Positions 39,268-46,929 of a stretch of DNA of 64,000 nt are shown piece after piece. Each line of letters begins with the position of its first letter. Positions within the stretch are counted from its first letter, which is position 1. The notes beneath the pieces are model-generated. The model was not told the DNA's origin and did not search any database. It saw only the letters and a program-made list of their open reading frames with translations. The DNA comes from Clostridia bacterium (GTDB lineage Bacteria; Bacillota; Clostridia; Christensenellales; Aristaeellaceae), in the NCBI GenBank assembly GCA_017460395.1, contig JAFUBA010000093.1, forward strand, positions 1 through 64,000, in the 5' to 3' direction. A program made the position numbers and the translations under genes.

Positions 39268-40170
39268 ATGAATGCGATTGAAATCAGAAATCTGAGCAAA
39301 TGCTTTGGCAATAAGCAGGCCGTGGACGGCCTGAACATGACCGTGCCGGAGGGGGCCATCTACGGTTTCATCGGTGAAAACGGCAGCGGGAAATCCACCA
39401 CCGAGAAGATGATCTGCGGACTGCTTCATCCTTCTTCCGGTACGATCTCGCTGTATGGCAAGGATCACAATGATGACGAAATCCGTTCCCACATCGGTGT
39501 GCTCATCGAAGCACCGGGCTGCTTTCCGAATGTGAGCGTGTGGAACAACATGCGGATCCAGGCTGCAAACCTGGAAATCAAAAATCCGGAGCAGGAAATT
39601 GCCAGGGTGCTCAGGACCGTGCGCATGGAGGGAGCTGCTTCCAATAAATTCAAGAACTGCTCCCTGGGCATGAAGCAGCGCATCGGCATCGCCATGGCGC
39701 TGCTTGGGAACCCCCGCCTTCTGGTGCTGGATGAACCCATCAACGGCCTGGACGCGGACGGCATGCGCATCATGCGGGAGGTGCTCACAGATATTACGCA
39801 AAGCTGCCGCTGCACGGTGCTGATCTCCTCCCACATTTTGGGCGAGCTGGAGAAGATTGCCACCCACTACGGCATCATCCGCCACGGGCGCATGGTCAGG
39901 GAAATGACCGCGGAGGAGCTGGAAGAGGACTGTCCGACCTATATTGCCCTGCGAAGTGGCGAGGGCAGCGGGACCAGGCTGCTGCTTAAAGGAAAGTATG
40001 ACCGGGTGGAGGAAGAGGAGGACGGCACCATCCGCGTATATGGCGATGCCCGGCCGGAGGATGTGGCTTCCTTCCTCTATGAAAAGGGCGTCACGGTTCG
40101 TGAAATCTGGACGGCCAGGATCGGCCTGGAGGAATACTATATCGATCTGATGGGAGGAAAGAAGCAATGA
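39268..40170 (+). CDS. ABC transporter ATP-binding protein, BcrA type (second)
   Basis: A 300-residue paralogue of the 37521 product, with about two-thirds of residues shared. Walker A G-E-N-G-S-G-K-S-T-T, signature C-S-L-G-M-K-Q-R, Walker B L-V-L-D-E-P-I-N-G-L-D, and H-loop S-S-H-I-L-G. The accessory C-terminal domain differs more, as expected if each ATPase fits its own permease. It starts 12 bases after the first permease, preceded by a G-rich ribosome site, and overlaps the second permease by 4 bases. It was probably made by tandem duplication of the whole ATPase-permease pair. Confidence 0.92.
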   Translation: MNAIEIRNLSKCFGNKQAVDGLNMTVPEGAIYGFIGENGSGKSTTEKMICGLLHPSSGTISLYGKDHNDDEIRSHIGVLIEAPGCFPNVSVWNNMRIQAANLEIKNPEQEIARVLRTVRMEGAASNKFKNCSLGMKQRIGIAMALLGNPRLLVLDEPINGLDADGMRIMREVLTDITQSCRCTVLISSHILGELEKIATHYGIIRHGRMVREMTAEELEEDCPTYIALRSGEGSGTRLLLKGKYDRVEEEEDGTIRVYGDARPEDVASFLYEKGVTVREIWTARIGLEEYYIDLMGGKKQ

Positions 40171-40946
40171 GTAAATCCAGACGACTTCGCAGCATGATGC
40201 AGGTGGATTTCCGCCGTTTGTTCACCACGTCCCGGCTGCCCATTTTCCTTCTCATCGCCCTGATGATGCCGGTCCTCATTCTGACCATGACGACCATGGT
40301 CGGCGGCACGGAAGTGACCAACCCCCAGACGGGTGCTGTCACCACCATGGAAGCCTTCACCAATACCTGGCAGGTCATCGGCACGGAAAGCGGTACGGAC
40401 ATGATGGCCATGGACATGACGACGATGGTCAACATCAATCTGATTTTCTTTATGGCGGGCGTGTTCGTGTGCCTGTTTGTCGCCGATGATTTCCGCAGCG
40501 GATACGCCAAAAACCTGTTTACCGTGAGGTCCCATAAGATGGATTATGTGATTTCCAAGACGGTATCTGGCTGTATCGCCGGGGCCCTGATGCTGCTTGC
40601 CTTCTTCATCGGCGCGGTCATCGGCGGCGGAGCAGCCGGCCTGCCCTTCACCCTTGGCGCTGCGGGCGTCATTGGCCTTGTGATGTGCATGATGGCCAAA
40701 ATCCTTCTGATGCCCGTCTTTGTGCCGATCGCCGTGGCCGTGAGCGTGTTTGGCAAAAGCCGCTCCTGGCTGTCCATCCTCCTGTTTGCCTTCGCCGGGA
40801 TGCTGCTGTTCATGATGATCCCCATGCTGACGCCCCTGGATGCCGGCATCATGAACGTCGGACTGTGCCTGGCAGGCGGCGTCATGTTCGGTATAGGGCT
40901 TTGCAAGGTATCTGAAATGCTGCTCAGAAGGCAGGACCTGGTTTAA
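40167..40946 (+). CDS. ABC transporter permease, BcrB type (second)
   Basis: A 259-residue six-helix permease partnered with the upstream ATPase through a 4-base ATGA overlap. It has the family features F-V-A-D-D-F-R-S-G-Y-A-K-N-L-F-T near residue 108 and an unusually Met-rich first extracellular loop (M-T-T-M-V-G-G and M-M-A-M-D-M-T-T-M). Those loop Met residues could contact a metal or simply be membrane-facing. It is more diverged from the first permease than the ATPases are from each other, so the two modules may handle different peptides. It is the last gene before regulated promoter 3. Confidence 0.88.
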   Translation: MSKSRRLRSMMQVDFRRLFTTSRLPIFLLIALMMPVLILTMTTMVGGTEVTNPQTGAVTTMEAFTNTWQVIGTESGTDMMAMDMTTMVNINLIFFMAGVFVCLFVADDFRSGYAKNLFTVRSHKMDYVISKTVSGCIAGALMLLAFFIGAVIGGGAAGLPFTLGAAGVIGLVMCMMAKILLMPVFVPIAVAVSVFGKSRSWLSILLFAFAGMLLFMMIPMLTPLDAGIMNVGLCLAGGVMFGIGLCKVSEMLLRRQDLV

Positions 40947-40958
40947 AAAAGGCGAGCG

Positions 40959-41012
40959 TTAACACTTCTCTAACAAAACTTGAACAAAACCACAACAAAC
41001 CTCCGCTATGAT
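40959..41012 (+). promoter_or_regulatory. Four-box direct-repeat promoter 3
   Basis: TTAAC (40959), CTAAC (40970), TGAAC (40981) and ACAAC (40992) at 11-bp steps, then TATGAT at 41007-41012. The TTAAC to -10 distance is again 48 bp. Drives the epimerase/SDR genes. Confidence 0.8.
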
Positions 41013-41073
41013 GAGCATGTCAGCTGAGAAACCGCTGACAGAGAAAGCAGATTCATGACGGAGGTCTTATTTT

Positions 41074-42096
41074 ATGAAGAGCAATAATGATGTGAAGTAT
41101 CTTGTGACCGGTGCGGCAGGGTTCCTCGGCGGAACGATCTGCCGGCAGCTGATCGAGCGGGGCGAGAGCGTCAGGGCCTTTGTGCTGCCAGGCGATCCGG
41201 CCAGGAAGTTTGTGCCGGAGGAGGCAGAGATTGTGGAGGGCGATCTGACCGATGCAGAGTCCCTGGAGAAATTCTTTCAGGTGGAGGAGGGCACCGAAAC
41301 CATCGTGCTGCACATCGCCAGCATCGTCACGGTGAATCCCGATTTTTCCTCCAAGGTCATGGAAGTGAACGTGGACGGCACGAAGAACATCATCCGCCTC
41401 TGCCTTTCCCATCCTGAGTGCAAAAAGCTGGTCTACTGCTCCTCCACAGGTGCCATCCCGGAGCGGCCCATGGGACAGAAGATCCAGGAGGTGGGCTTCT
41501 TTGAGCCGGACGAGGTGGTCGGCTGCTACAGCCGCAGCAAGGCCATGGCCACCCAGGCGGTGCTGGATGCGGTACACGAAAAGGGCCTGAACGCCTGCAT
41601 CGTGCATCCCAGCGGCATCATGGGACCGGAGGATTACGCCGTGGGCGAGACCACGGGGACCCTGATCAAGATCATCAGGGGGGAGATGCCGGCCGGCATC
41701 GATGGCTCCTTTAACCTGTGCGACGTGCGTGATCTGGCGGCCGGTACCATTGCCGCCGCGGACAAGGGAAGAAAGGGCGAATGCTACATCCTCGCCAACG
41801 AGCCTGTATCCTTCAGGGATTTCTCCAGGATGGTCAGCGACGAGGCGGGCTGCAGGCCCGTGAAGATGTTCCTGCCCCTCTGGGCCGCCGACAGGATGGG
41901 CAGCATGATGGAAAAAAAGGCCAAAAAGAAGGGCACAAAGCCCATGATGACCCGCTTCTCCGTCTACAACCTGGCCCGGAACAACAGCTTTGATTCTACG
42001 AAGGCCGTGCGGGAGCTGGGCTACACCACCCGCTCCTACCGGGAAACGATCCGGGATGAGATCGCCTGGCTCAAGGAAACCGGCAAGATTGCCTGA
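41074..42096 (+). CDS. NAD(P)-dependent epimerase/dehydratase family protein
   Basis: A 340-residue extended short-chain dehydrogenase. The nucleotide motif is T-G-A-A-G-F-L-G near residue 12, with the acidic residue ahead of the second loop (V-E-G-D-L-T-D). The catalytic Ser/Thr is in Y-C-S-S-T-G-A near 127 and Y-x-x-x-K reads Y-S-R-S-K near 152. The C-terminal substrate domain is typical of dihydroflavonol-reductase-like members. The substrate is unknown; possibilities are a nucleotide sugar, a lipid or a 3-beta-hydroxysteroid. It is expressed from the third four-box promoter, so it belongs to the putative envelope-stress regulon and may modify envelope lipids or sugars. GGAGG precedes the ATG. 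Confidence 0.88.
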   Translation: MKSNNDVKYLVTGAAGFLGGTICRQLIERGESVRAFVLPGDPARKFVPEEAEIVEGDLTDAESLEKFFQVEEGTETIVLHIASIVTVNPDFSSKVMEVNVDGTKNIIRLCLSHPECKKLVYCSSTGAIPERPMGQKIQEVGFFEPDEVVGCYSRSKAMATQAVLDAVHEKGLNACIVHPSGIMGPEDYAVGETTGTLIKIIRGEMPAGIDGSFNLCDVRDLAAGTIAAADKGRKGECYILANEPVSFRDFSRMVSDEAGCRPVKMFLPLWAADRMGSMMEKKAKKKGTKPMMTRFSVYNLARNNSFDSTKAVRELGYTTRSYRETIRDEIAWLKETGKIA

Positions 42097-42114
42097 GGAA
42101 GGGAGACACAGAAC

Positions 42115-42231
42115 ATGCTGGAGATCATGTTGTCTATGGAAATCGTTCTGGCCGTGAGTGCCCTGTTCTTTGGGTATATGCATCAGCATGGCAGAAAGGA
42201 GGAAGCTGCAAGATGCGCGAGGTGTGCGTAA
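42115..42231 (+). CDS. Small single-helix membrane peptide, 38 aa
   Basis: A short frame between the epimerase and SDR genes. GAAGGGAG precedes its ATG. The product has one hydrophobic helix (I-V-L-A-V-S-A-L-F-F-G-Y) and a basic, Cys-containing tail (C-A-R-C-A). It overlaps the start of the SDR gene by 19 bases, so it could also act as a leader that couples translation. There is no homologue in memory, and support is only the ribosome site, position and composition. Confidence 0.45.
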   Translation: MLEIMLSMEIVLAVSALFFGYMHQHGRKEEAARCARCA

Positions 42232-43043
42232 TCACGGGCGGCGGCAGCGGCATGGGCCTTGCAGCTGCCAGGTGCATGCCGAAGGAAAAGATCATCGTAC
42301 TGTCCGGCCGCACGGTGCAGAAGCTGGAAAAGGCCGTGAAGGAGCTGGAAGCGCTGGGCTATGAAGCGCACCCCTTCGCCTGCGACACATCAAAGCGGGA
42401 GAGCGTGCGAAAAATGGCGGAGTATGCCGCCAGTCTTGGCAACGTGCGGAACGTGATCAACGCGGCAGGGCTCTCACCCGCCATGGCAAAGCCGGAGCAG
42501 CTCCTTCGGGTCAACGCCCTTGGTACGGTGAACGTGAACCAGGAGTTCAGCAAGGTCATGCGCCCCGGCAGCGTGATCGTGGATGTGTCCTCCAATTCGG
42601 CCTATGTGCTCCCGGATTTCATGGTGGGCAAAGCATCGCTCAGGCGGGCGGAACAGGATCCCGAAGGGTTTGTGCGAAAGTTTTTGCGACTGTGCAGCCT
42701 GGTGCCGGGGGAGTATCAGAAATCCGGCCTGGCCTACGCCCTGTCCAAGAAGTTCGTGTGCAAGTATGCCCAGATGTGCGCCTTCGCCTATGGAGAGAAG
42801 GGCATCCGGGTGGTCTCTTTGAGTCCCGGTCTCATTGCCACGGACATGGGCAACCTGGAGGCCGGGGAGGGCGGTAAGATGCTGCAGTTTACGGCCGAGC
42901 AGCGCATGGGCACGCCAGAGGAGCTGGGCTATGCCCTGGCCACCCTGGCCGACGAGCGCAACGGATACCTTTGCGGCGTAGACGTGCTGGCAGACGGCGG
43001 CGCAACGTATGGGAAGAAGTTTGGAAAAAGTAAAGTGCATTGA
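42213..43043 (+). CDS. Short-chain dehydrogenase/reductase
   Basis: A 276-residue classical-type SDR. The cofactor motif T-G-G-G-S-G-M-G is near residue 7, N-A-A-G near 83, the catalytic Ser in D-V-S-S-N-S near 124 and Y-x-x-x-K as Y-A-L-S-K near 177. The chain between the Ser and Tyr is about 25 residues longer than in ordinary members (an insert around R-R-A-E-Q-D-P-E-G-F). The C-terminal G-I-R-V-V-S-L-S-P-G-L-I-A-T-D-M is typical. AAAGGAGG precedes the ATG. It forms an operon with the epimerase under the third four-box promoter. The substrate is unknown; hydroxysteroid, keto-lipid or sugar are possible. Confidence 0.9.
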   Translation: MREVCVITGGGSGMGLAAARCMPKEKIIVLSGRTVQKLEKAVKELEALGYEAHPFACDTSKRESVRKMAEYAASLGNVRNVINAAGLSPAMAKPEQLLRVNALGTVNVNQEFSKVMRPGSVIVDVSSNSAYVLPDFMVGKASLRRAEQDPEGFVRKFLRLCSLVPGEYQKSGLAYALSKKFVCKYAQMCAFAYGEKGIRVVSLSPGLIATDMGNLEAGEGGKMLQFTAEQRMGTPEELGYALATLADERNGYLCGVDVLADGGATYGKKFGKSKVH

Positions 43044-43048
43044 AAAAT

Positions 43049-43074
43049 GAGCAGCTGAATGGCTGCTCCTTTTT
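43049..43074. terminator. Bidirectional rho-independent terminator
   Basis: GAGCAGC (43049-43055) pairs with GCTGCTC (43062-43068), with TTTTT after it on the plus strand and AAAAA before it. It serves the SDR operon and the convergent GH5 gene. Confidence 0.88.
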
Positions 43075-43082
43075 CAATGCCG

Positions 43083-44126
43083 TTATGCAAGCGTCAGGGC
43101 TTTCACGATCGACGGGTGGAGGACGCACTCTTTCTTGCGGTCCATCACGGCGAAGTGGCCGCAGTCCCACCAGAAGCAGGCGATGCCATGTTCGCACGCC
43201 TTCCGGGTGATATAGTCCGCATGGCGGGCGCGCTCCGGCGTGTTCTCCTTGTCCTCGGAGCCAAACTCCCCGATGATCACAGGCGCCCTGTGCTTTTCTG
43301 AAAAGGCGGCAAGGCTCGAGATCAGGCGGTCAATCTCACTCAGGTCGTCCTCCGTGCCCCACGTGTCCCGCAGCGCATGGCCTTCTGCCTTTCGCCAGCA
43401 GAAGCCCTGGGGATCGTAGTTGTGGACCTGCAGGATGATCCTGCCGGGGCCATACGCATCCCCGGGGCACCGGAAGGCGTCCAGGGTCCTTTCGGAGGTC
43501 CCTCCGGAGTAGGTCTGCACGGAGAGGATCCGCGTCAGATTCTCATCGCCCCCCGCGCGCACGATATTCACAAAGCGCTGGTTCCACGCGTTGTGCTGCT
43601 CGTAGGCACCCGGAACAGAGGTCTCCGTCCAGTGCTCCTGCCCGTCCAGCATCTCGTTGAAGGCCTCGAAGACGAGGTGGTCACCCACGTGCCGGAAGCG
43701 CTGAGATATCTGCGTCCAGATGGCGTCAAAGCGCGGTCCGAAGTCAGCCTCGCACTGCCCGGTCGCCTGCAGCCAGCCGTGGGCACCCGCGTCGTGGTGG
43801 ACGTTGAGGAGGCAGACCATGTTCTCCTGAAGGATCCACTGCACGATCTCCTCCACACGGTCAAGCCACGGGGGATCGATGACACCCTGATGGTCCAGGT
43901 GCTGCTTCCACGTGACGGGGAGGCGGACGGCATCAAAACCGGCGTCGTGCACGGCCCGGATGAGGCCTCTTGTCACGGGCGGATTTCCCCAGGCGGTCTC
44001 CGCATCCCCGGGCGGGACGATAGTTCCCTCCGGAATATCGCGGCGCAGGGCATCCAGGGTGTTTCCCAGGTTCCATCCGGCGCGGACGTGGTTCATGAGG
44101 CTATGGGCGGGCGTGGAGAGAGACAT
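43083..44126 (-). CDS. Glycoside hydrolase family 5 enzyme (cellulase-like)
   Basis: A 347-residue (beta/alpha)8-barrel enzyme of GH5. The ATG at 44126 is chosen for the GGGAGG seven bases ahead, and the product then starts close to the conserved N-terminus G-W-N-L-G-N-T-L-D-A. Further motifs are V-R-L-P-V-T-W near residue 80, the acid/base Glu in F-E-A-F-N-E-M near 165, the H-N-Y region (Q-V-H-N-Y-D-P) near 240, and the nucleophile Glu in I-I-G-E-F-G-S near 290. There is no signal peptide, so it should act in the cytoplasm on imported oligosaccharides of beta-glucan or mannan type. The AraC regulator gene lies 50 bases upstream on the same strand and is the likely regulator. Confidence 0.9.
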   Translation of the reverse strand: MSLSTPAHSLMNHVRAGWNLGNTLDALRRDIPEGTIVPPGDAETAWGNPPVTRGLIRAVHDAGFDAVRLPVTWKQHLDHQGVIDPPWLDRVEEIVQWILQENMVCLLNVHHDAGAHGWLQATGQCEADFGPRFDAIWTQISQRFRHVGDHLVFEAFNEMLDGQEHWTETSVPGAYEQHNAWNQRFVNIVRAGGDENLTRILSVQTYSGGTSERTLDAFRCPGDAYGPGRIILQVHNYDPQGFCWRKAEGHALRDTWGTEDDLSEIDRLISSLAAFSEKHRAPVIIGEFGSEDKENTPERARHADYITRKACEHGIACFWWDCGHFAVMDRKKECVLHPSIVKALTLA

Positions 44127-44175
44127 GGCAATACCTCCCGTAACAGCCGCTCCTGTGGGAGCGTGGCTTACGTGA

Positions 44176-44871
44176 TCACGGGTCAGGAGCTGCGCGCCTG
44201 CCGGTTTTTCTGTAGGCGGTAGGCGTCTGGCCCATGTACTTTTTGAAGACCATGGAAAAGTAGTTGGGTGTACTGAAGCCGCAGCGGCTGGAAATCTCGT
44301 CGATGGAATCATCCGTCCTGTTCAGCAGCTGACGGGCCAGGGCCATCCTTTCATCGCAGATATAGTCACAGAAGGACTGTCCTGCAAGGGCAGAGAAAAT
44401 GTGACTGAGATAGCTGCTGGAGATATGGACAGCGCCGGCCACCACGCTCAGGGACAGCTTCTCGCCCAGGTGCTCCCGGATGTAGCTCCTGGCCCTTTCC
44501 ATGTGGTTGCAGATCTCCCGGTTTTCGGAATACGCATGGTCATAATCGGAAAGCACCTTCATGCCTGCCCGATAGACGCTGTCGCTGTCCTGCATCTGAT
44601 CCAGATGCACGCGGTTATTATAGCAGCATTTTGTAAAGCTAATGTGAAGATAGAACTGGAAAAAATCATACAGACTGCGGTTGAGGGAGGTGATCAGGAT
44701 CATCCCGTCGACGGTCGGAATATCTCCGCCATGCCAGGAGGCGACATGCCGGATCCTTTCCCTGAGCATGGCCCAGGCACTGTCCAGCCCGTCATAGGCC
44801 AGCGCCTCACAGATGGAATGAAGATTGTAGATGAGCTCCAGATACGCCGTGTCTTCACTGTGCTCCTGCAT
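44176..44871 (-). CDS. AraC-family transcriptional regulator
   Basis: A 231-residue regulator. Residues 130-228 are the double helix-turn-helix domain: L-S-L-V-V-A-G-A-V-H-I-S-S-S-Y-L-S-H-I-F in the first unit and I-D-E-I-S-S-R-C-G-F-S-T-P-N-Y-F-S-M-V-F-K in the second, ending with T-P-T-A-Y-R. The N-terminal 120 residues are helical and unassigned, and there is no cupin pattern. It is co-directional with the GH5 gene and divergent from the nitrogenase-like operon with about 250 bases between. It probably controls the GH5 gene; control of the divergent operon is possible but that promoter already carries a separate operator. Confidence 0.88.
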   Translation of the reverse strand: MQEHSEDTAYLELIYNLHSICEALAYDGLDSAWAMLRERIRHVASWHGGDIPTVDGMILITSLNRSLYDFFQFYLHISFTKCCYNNRVHLDQMQDSDSVYRAGMKVLSDYDHAYSENREICNHMERARSYIREHLGEKLSLSVVAGAVHISSSYLSHIFSALAGQSFCDYICDERMALARQLLNRTDDSIDEISSRCGFSTPNYFSMVFKKYMGQTPTAYRKTGRRAAPDP

Positions 44872-44943
44872 GGTATCTCACATCCGATGACAAGATTTTG
44901 CAGATTCTCCCATAGATTTTGCAGGCAACCGGGCCGGGTCGTG

Positions 44944-44976
44944 TGCTATAATACGCACCGGTTAGGAGAACCTAAC
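44944..44976 (+). promoter_or_regulatory. Extended -10 promoter with GTTAGG-N4-CCTAAC operator
   Basis: TGC-TATAAT (44944-44952) is an extended -10 without a good -35. Nine bases later the perfect palindrome GTTAGG (44961-44966) AGAA CCTAAC (44971-44976) covers the expected transcription start, the position of a repressor site. The same palindrome recurs at 52938. Its half-sites resemble those of DtxR/IdeR-type iron regulators. Confidence 0.8.
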
Positions 44977-45125
44977 ACAAGAAATTCTATTCTTTTATCT
45001 CTCTGTGTCAATGCATGCATTATGGATAGACAAAATGTGAATCATAGACGTAATAGCCTTGATAAACACAATAGCTGAAATAGATGCTTCAACGACAACA
45101 GATAAAGACAAGCAAGAGGGGTGTC

Positions 45126-45884
45126 ATGCGGAAGATTGCCATATACGGAAAAGGCGGTATCGGAAAGAGTACCACCACCTCCAATCTGTCGGCGGCTCTG
45201 TCGCAGATGGGATACAGGGTCATGCAGGTGGGCTGTGATCCGAAGGCGGATTCCACCAAGGGCCTGATGGGCGGCAGGCGGATCCCGACGGTGCTGAACC
45301 AGCTTCGCGAGAAGGGCGATGATCTGTCTCTTCAGGACATTGTCTTTCAGGGCTATGGCGGCGCTTTGTGCGTGGAAAGCGGCGGGCCGACGCCGGGGAT
45401 CGGCTGTGCCGGGCGGGGCATCATCTCCGCCTTTGAAAAGCTGGCCGAGCTGGAAGCGTTTGAAACCTATCAGCCGGACATCGTGATCTATGATGTGCTG
45501 GGCGATGTGGTATGCGGCGGCTTTGCCATGCCGATCCGGGAAGGATATGCGCGGGAGGTGTTCATCGTCTCCAGCGGCGAGATGATGGCCCTCTATGCGG
45601 CCGACAATATCGCCCATGCGGTCCGGAATTTCGCCAGCCGGGGCTACGCACGGCTCGGCGGCCTGATTCAGAACAGCCGCAACATCGAAAACGAGGACGC
45701 CATCGTCGAGACGGCCGCCGGGGAAATCGGCACGGACGTGATCGCCCGCATCCCGCGCTGCGGCGATATCCAGACGGCGGAGGCGGGCGGCGGCACGGTG
45801 TTTGAGTGTGTGCCCGATTCCCCCATGTGCGATGTGTACCGGAACCTTGCAAAGACCATCCTGGAGAAAACTGAGGATGCATGA
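45126..45884 (+). CDS. NifH-like ATPase (nitrogenase-like iron protein)
   Basis: A 252-residue homologue of nitrogenase Fe protein/BchL/CfbC. It has the P-loop [10 protein letters not shown] and switch I D-P-K-A-D-S-T. The two Cys that ligate the subunit-bridging [4Fe-4S] cluster are in G-C-A-G-R-G-I near residue 96 and D-V-V-C-G-G-F near 131. The second is within the switch II region (D-V-L-G-D-V-V-C). It would pass electrons one at a time, with ATP hydrolysis, to the NifD/NifK-like complex encoded 4 kb downstream. I chose the ATG at 45126 (M-R-K-I-A-I-Y-G) over 45084, since family proteins start here and GAGGGG precedes it. It is the first gene of an eight-gene cluster behind an operator-covered promoter. 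Confidence 0.93.
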   Translation: MRKIAIYGKGGIGKSTTTSNLSAALSQMGYRVMQVGCDPKADSTKGLMGGRRIPTVLNQLREKGDDLSLQDIVFQGYGGALCVESGGPTPGIGCAGRGIISAFEKLAELEAFETYQPDIVIYDVLGDVVCGGFAMPIREGYAREVFIVSSGEMMALYAADNIAHAVRNFASRGYARLGGLIQNSRNIENEDAIVETAAGEIGTDVIARIPRCGDIQTAEAGGGTVFECVPDSPMCDVYRNLAKTILEKTEDA

Positions 45885-45918
45885 ATTCAAAGACGATTCG
45901 ATAAGGAGAATGATCAAT

Positions 45919-46893
45919 ATGAAGAAGCTTTTGTCTGTGATCCTTGCCGCCATGCTTATCCTGAGCATGGCAGCCGTATCTTGCGCGGAAGAGAGTGCCT
46001 GTTGCGCGGATGAGAGTGCCTGCACGCTCTACTATCCCTCCTATATGCAGGAGACAGAAGGCGAGAGCCTGGTGCTGGACAGGATGCCGGAGCGCATCGT
46101 GTGCCTTTCCAATGCCGCCCTGCAGATCCTGGTTCGCTGCGACATTCACCCGATTGCTGTGACCAGCCTCGTGGCAAACGCGGAGCATCCCGACTGGGTG
46201 TATGAGCTGCCCACCATCACCACCGGCATGAACGGCATGGACATTGAGAGCATCGTGGCCATGGAGCCCGACCTTCTGATCGTGGGCAACTACCAGAAGG
46301 AAGCCTACGGCGAGCAGCTGGAAGCAGCCGGCATTCCGGTGTACTACACAAGCGAAGGTCCCTCCATCGCATACAGCCAGACAAGGGAGGAGGCCATCAC
46401 CCTGGCACGGTCCTTTGGCGGGGATGAGATGGCAAAGGAAATCACCGCGGAATTTGAAAAAGTGGAGGCGAGGGCACAAAGCTACACATCTGCCCACCCC
46501 GTCCGGTCCATGCTGATCTTCTTCTATACGCCCGGTTCCTTCCTTCAGACCTCCGAGGGGTACCTTGGCAGCATCCTGAAGCAGCTGCCCTTTGAGAACC
46601 TGGCCGATACCGTGTTCGATCCCTCCATGCGCAATGTCAAGACCGACACGGAAACCATCGTCAAGCTGAACCCCGAAATCATCTTTGCCATCTCTCCCGC
46701 GGCCGACGCTGAGGCGGTCAGGGAACAGGATGAGGCTGCCTTTGCCGAAAACCCGGATCTGTGGAACACCATGGATGCGATTGCGCAGGGCAACATCGTG
46801 TATCTGGGCAAAGACTATGTGAGCTCCAAGGGCCTGCAGGTGATCGACAGCGTGAACAACCTGATCGACCAGCTGGAAGCCATGGATAAATAA
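45919..46893 (+). CDS. FecB/BtuF-type substrate-binding lipoprotein (first)
   Basis: A 324-residue periplasmic-binding-protein family type III receptor for iron-siderophore, haem or corrinoid ABC importers. The signal peptide leads to a lipobox-like A-V-S-C near residue 21, followed by a curious Cys-rich start (E-S-A-C-C-A-D-E-S-A-C). Family features are M-P-E-R-I-V-C-L-S near 55, S-I-V-A-M-E-P-D-L-L near 115, and G-I-P-V-Y-Y. The C-terminal half has A-I-A-Q-G-N-I-V-Y-L. AAGGAG lies 10 bases before the ATG at 45919. It is the first of two adjacent paralogues feeding one permease, which suggests two related ligands. Confidence 0.9.
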   Translation: MKKLLSVILAAMLILSMAAVSCAEESACCADESACTLYYPSYMQETEGESLVLDRMPERIVCLSNAALQILVRCDIHPIAVTSLVANAEHPDWVYELPTITTGMNGMDIESIVAMEPDLLIVGNYQKEAYGEQLEAAGIPVYYTSEGPSIAYSQTREEAITLARSFGGDEMAKEITAEFEKVEARAQSYTSAHPVRSMLIFFYTPGSFLQTSEGYLGSILKQLPFENLADTVFDPSMRNVKTDTETIVKLNPEIIFAISPAADAEAVREQDEAAFAENPDLWNTMDAIAQGNIVYLGKDYVSSKGLQVIDSVNNLIDQLEAMDK

Positions 46894-46929
46894 CCCCCGG
46901 ACATAATTACAAACAAAGGAGAGAAAACC

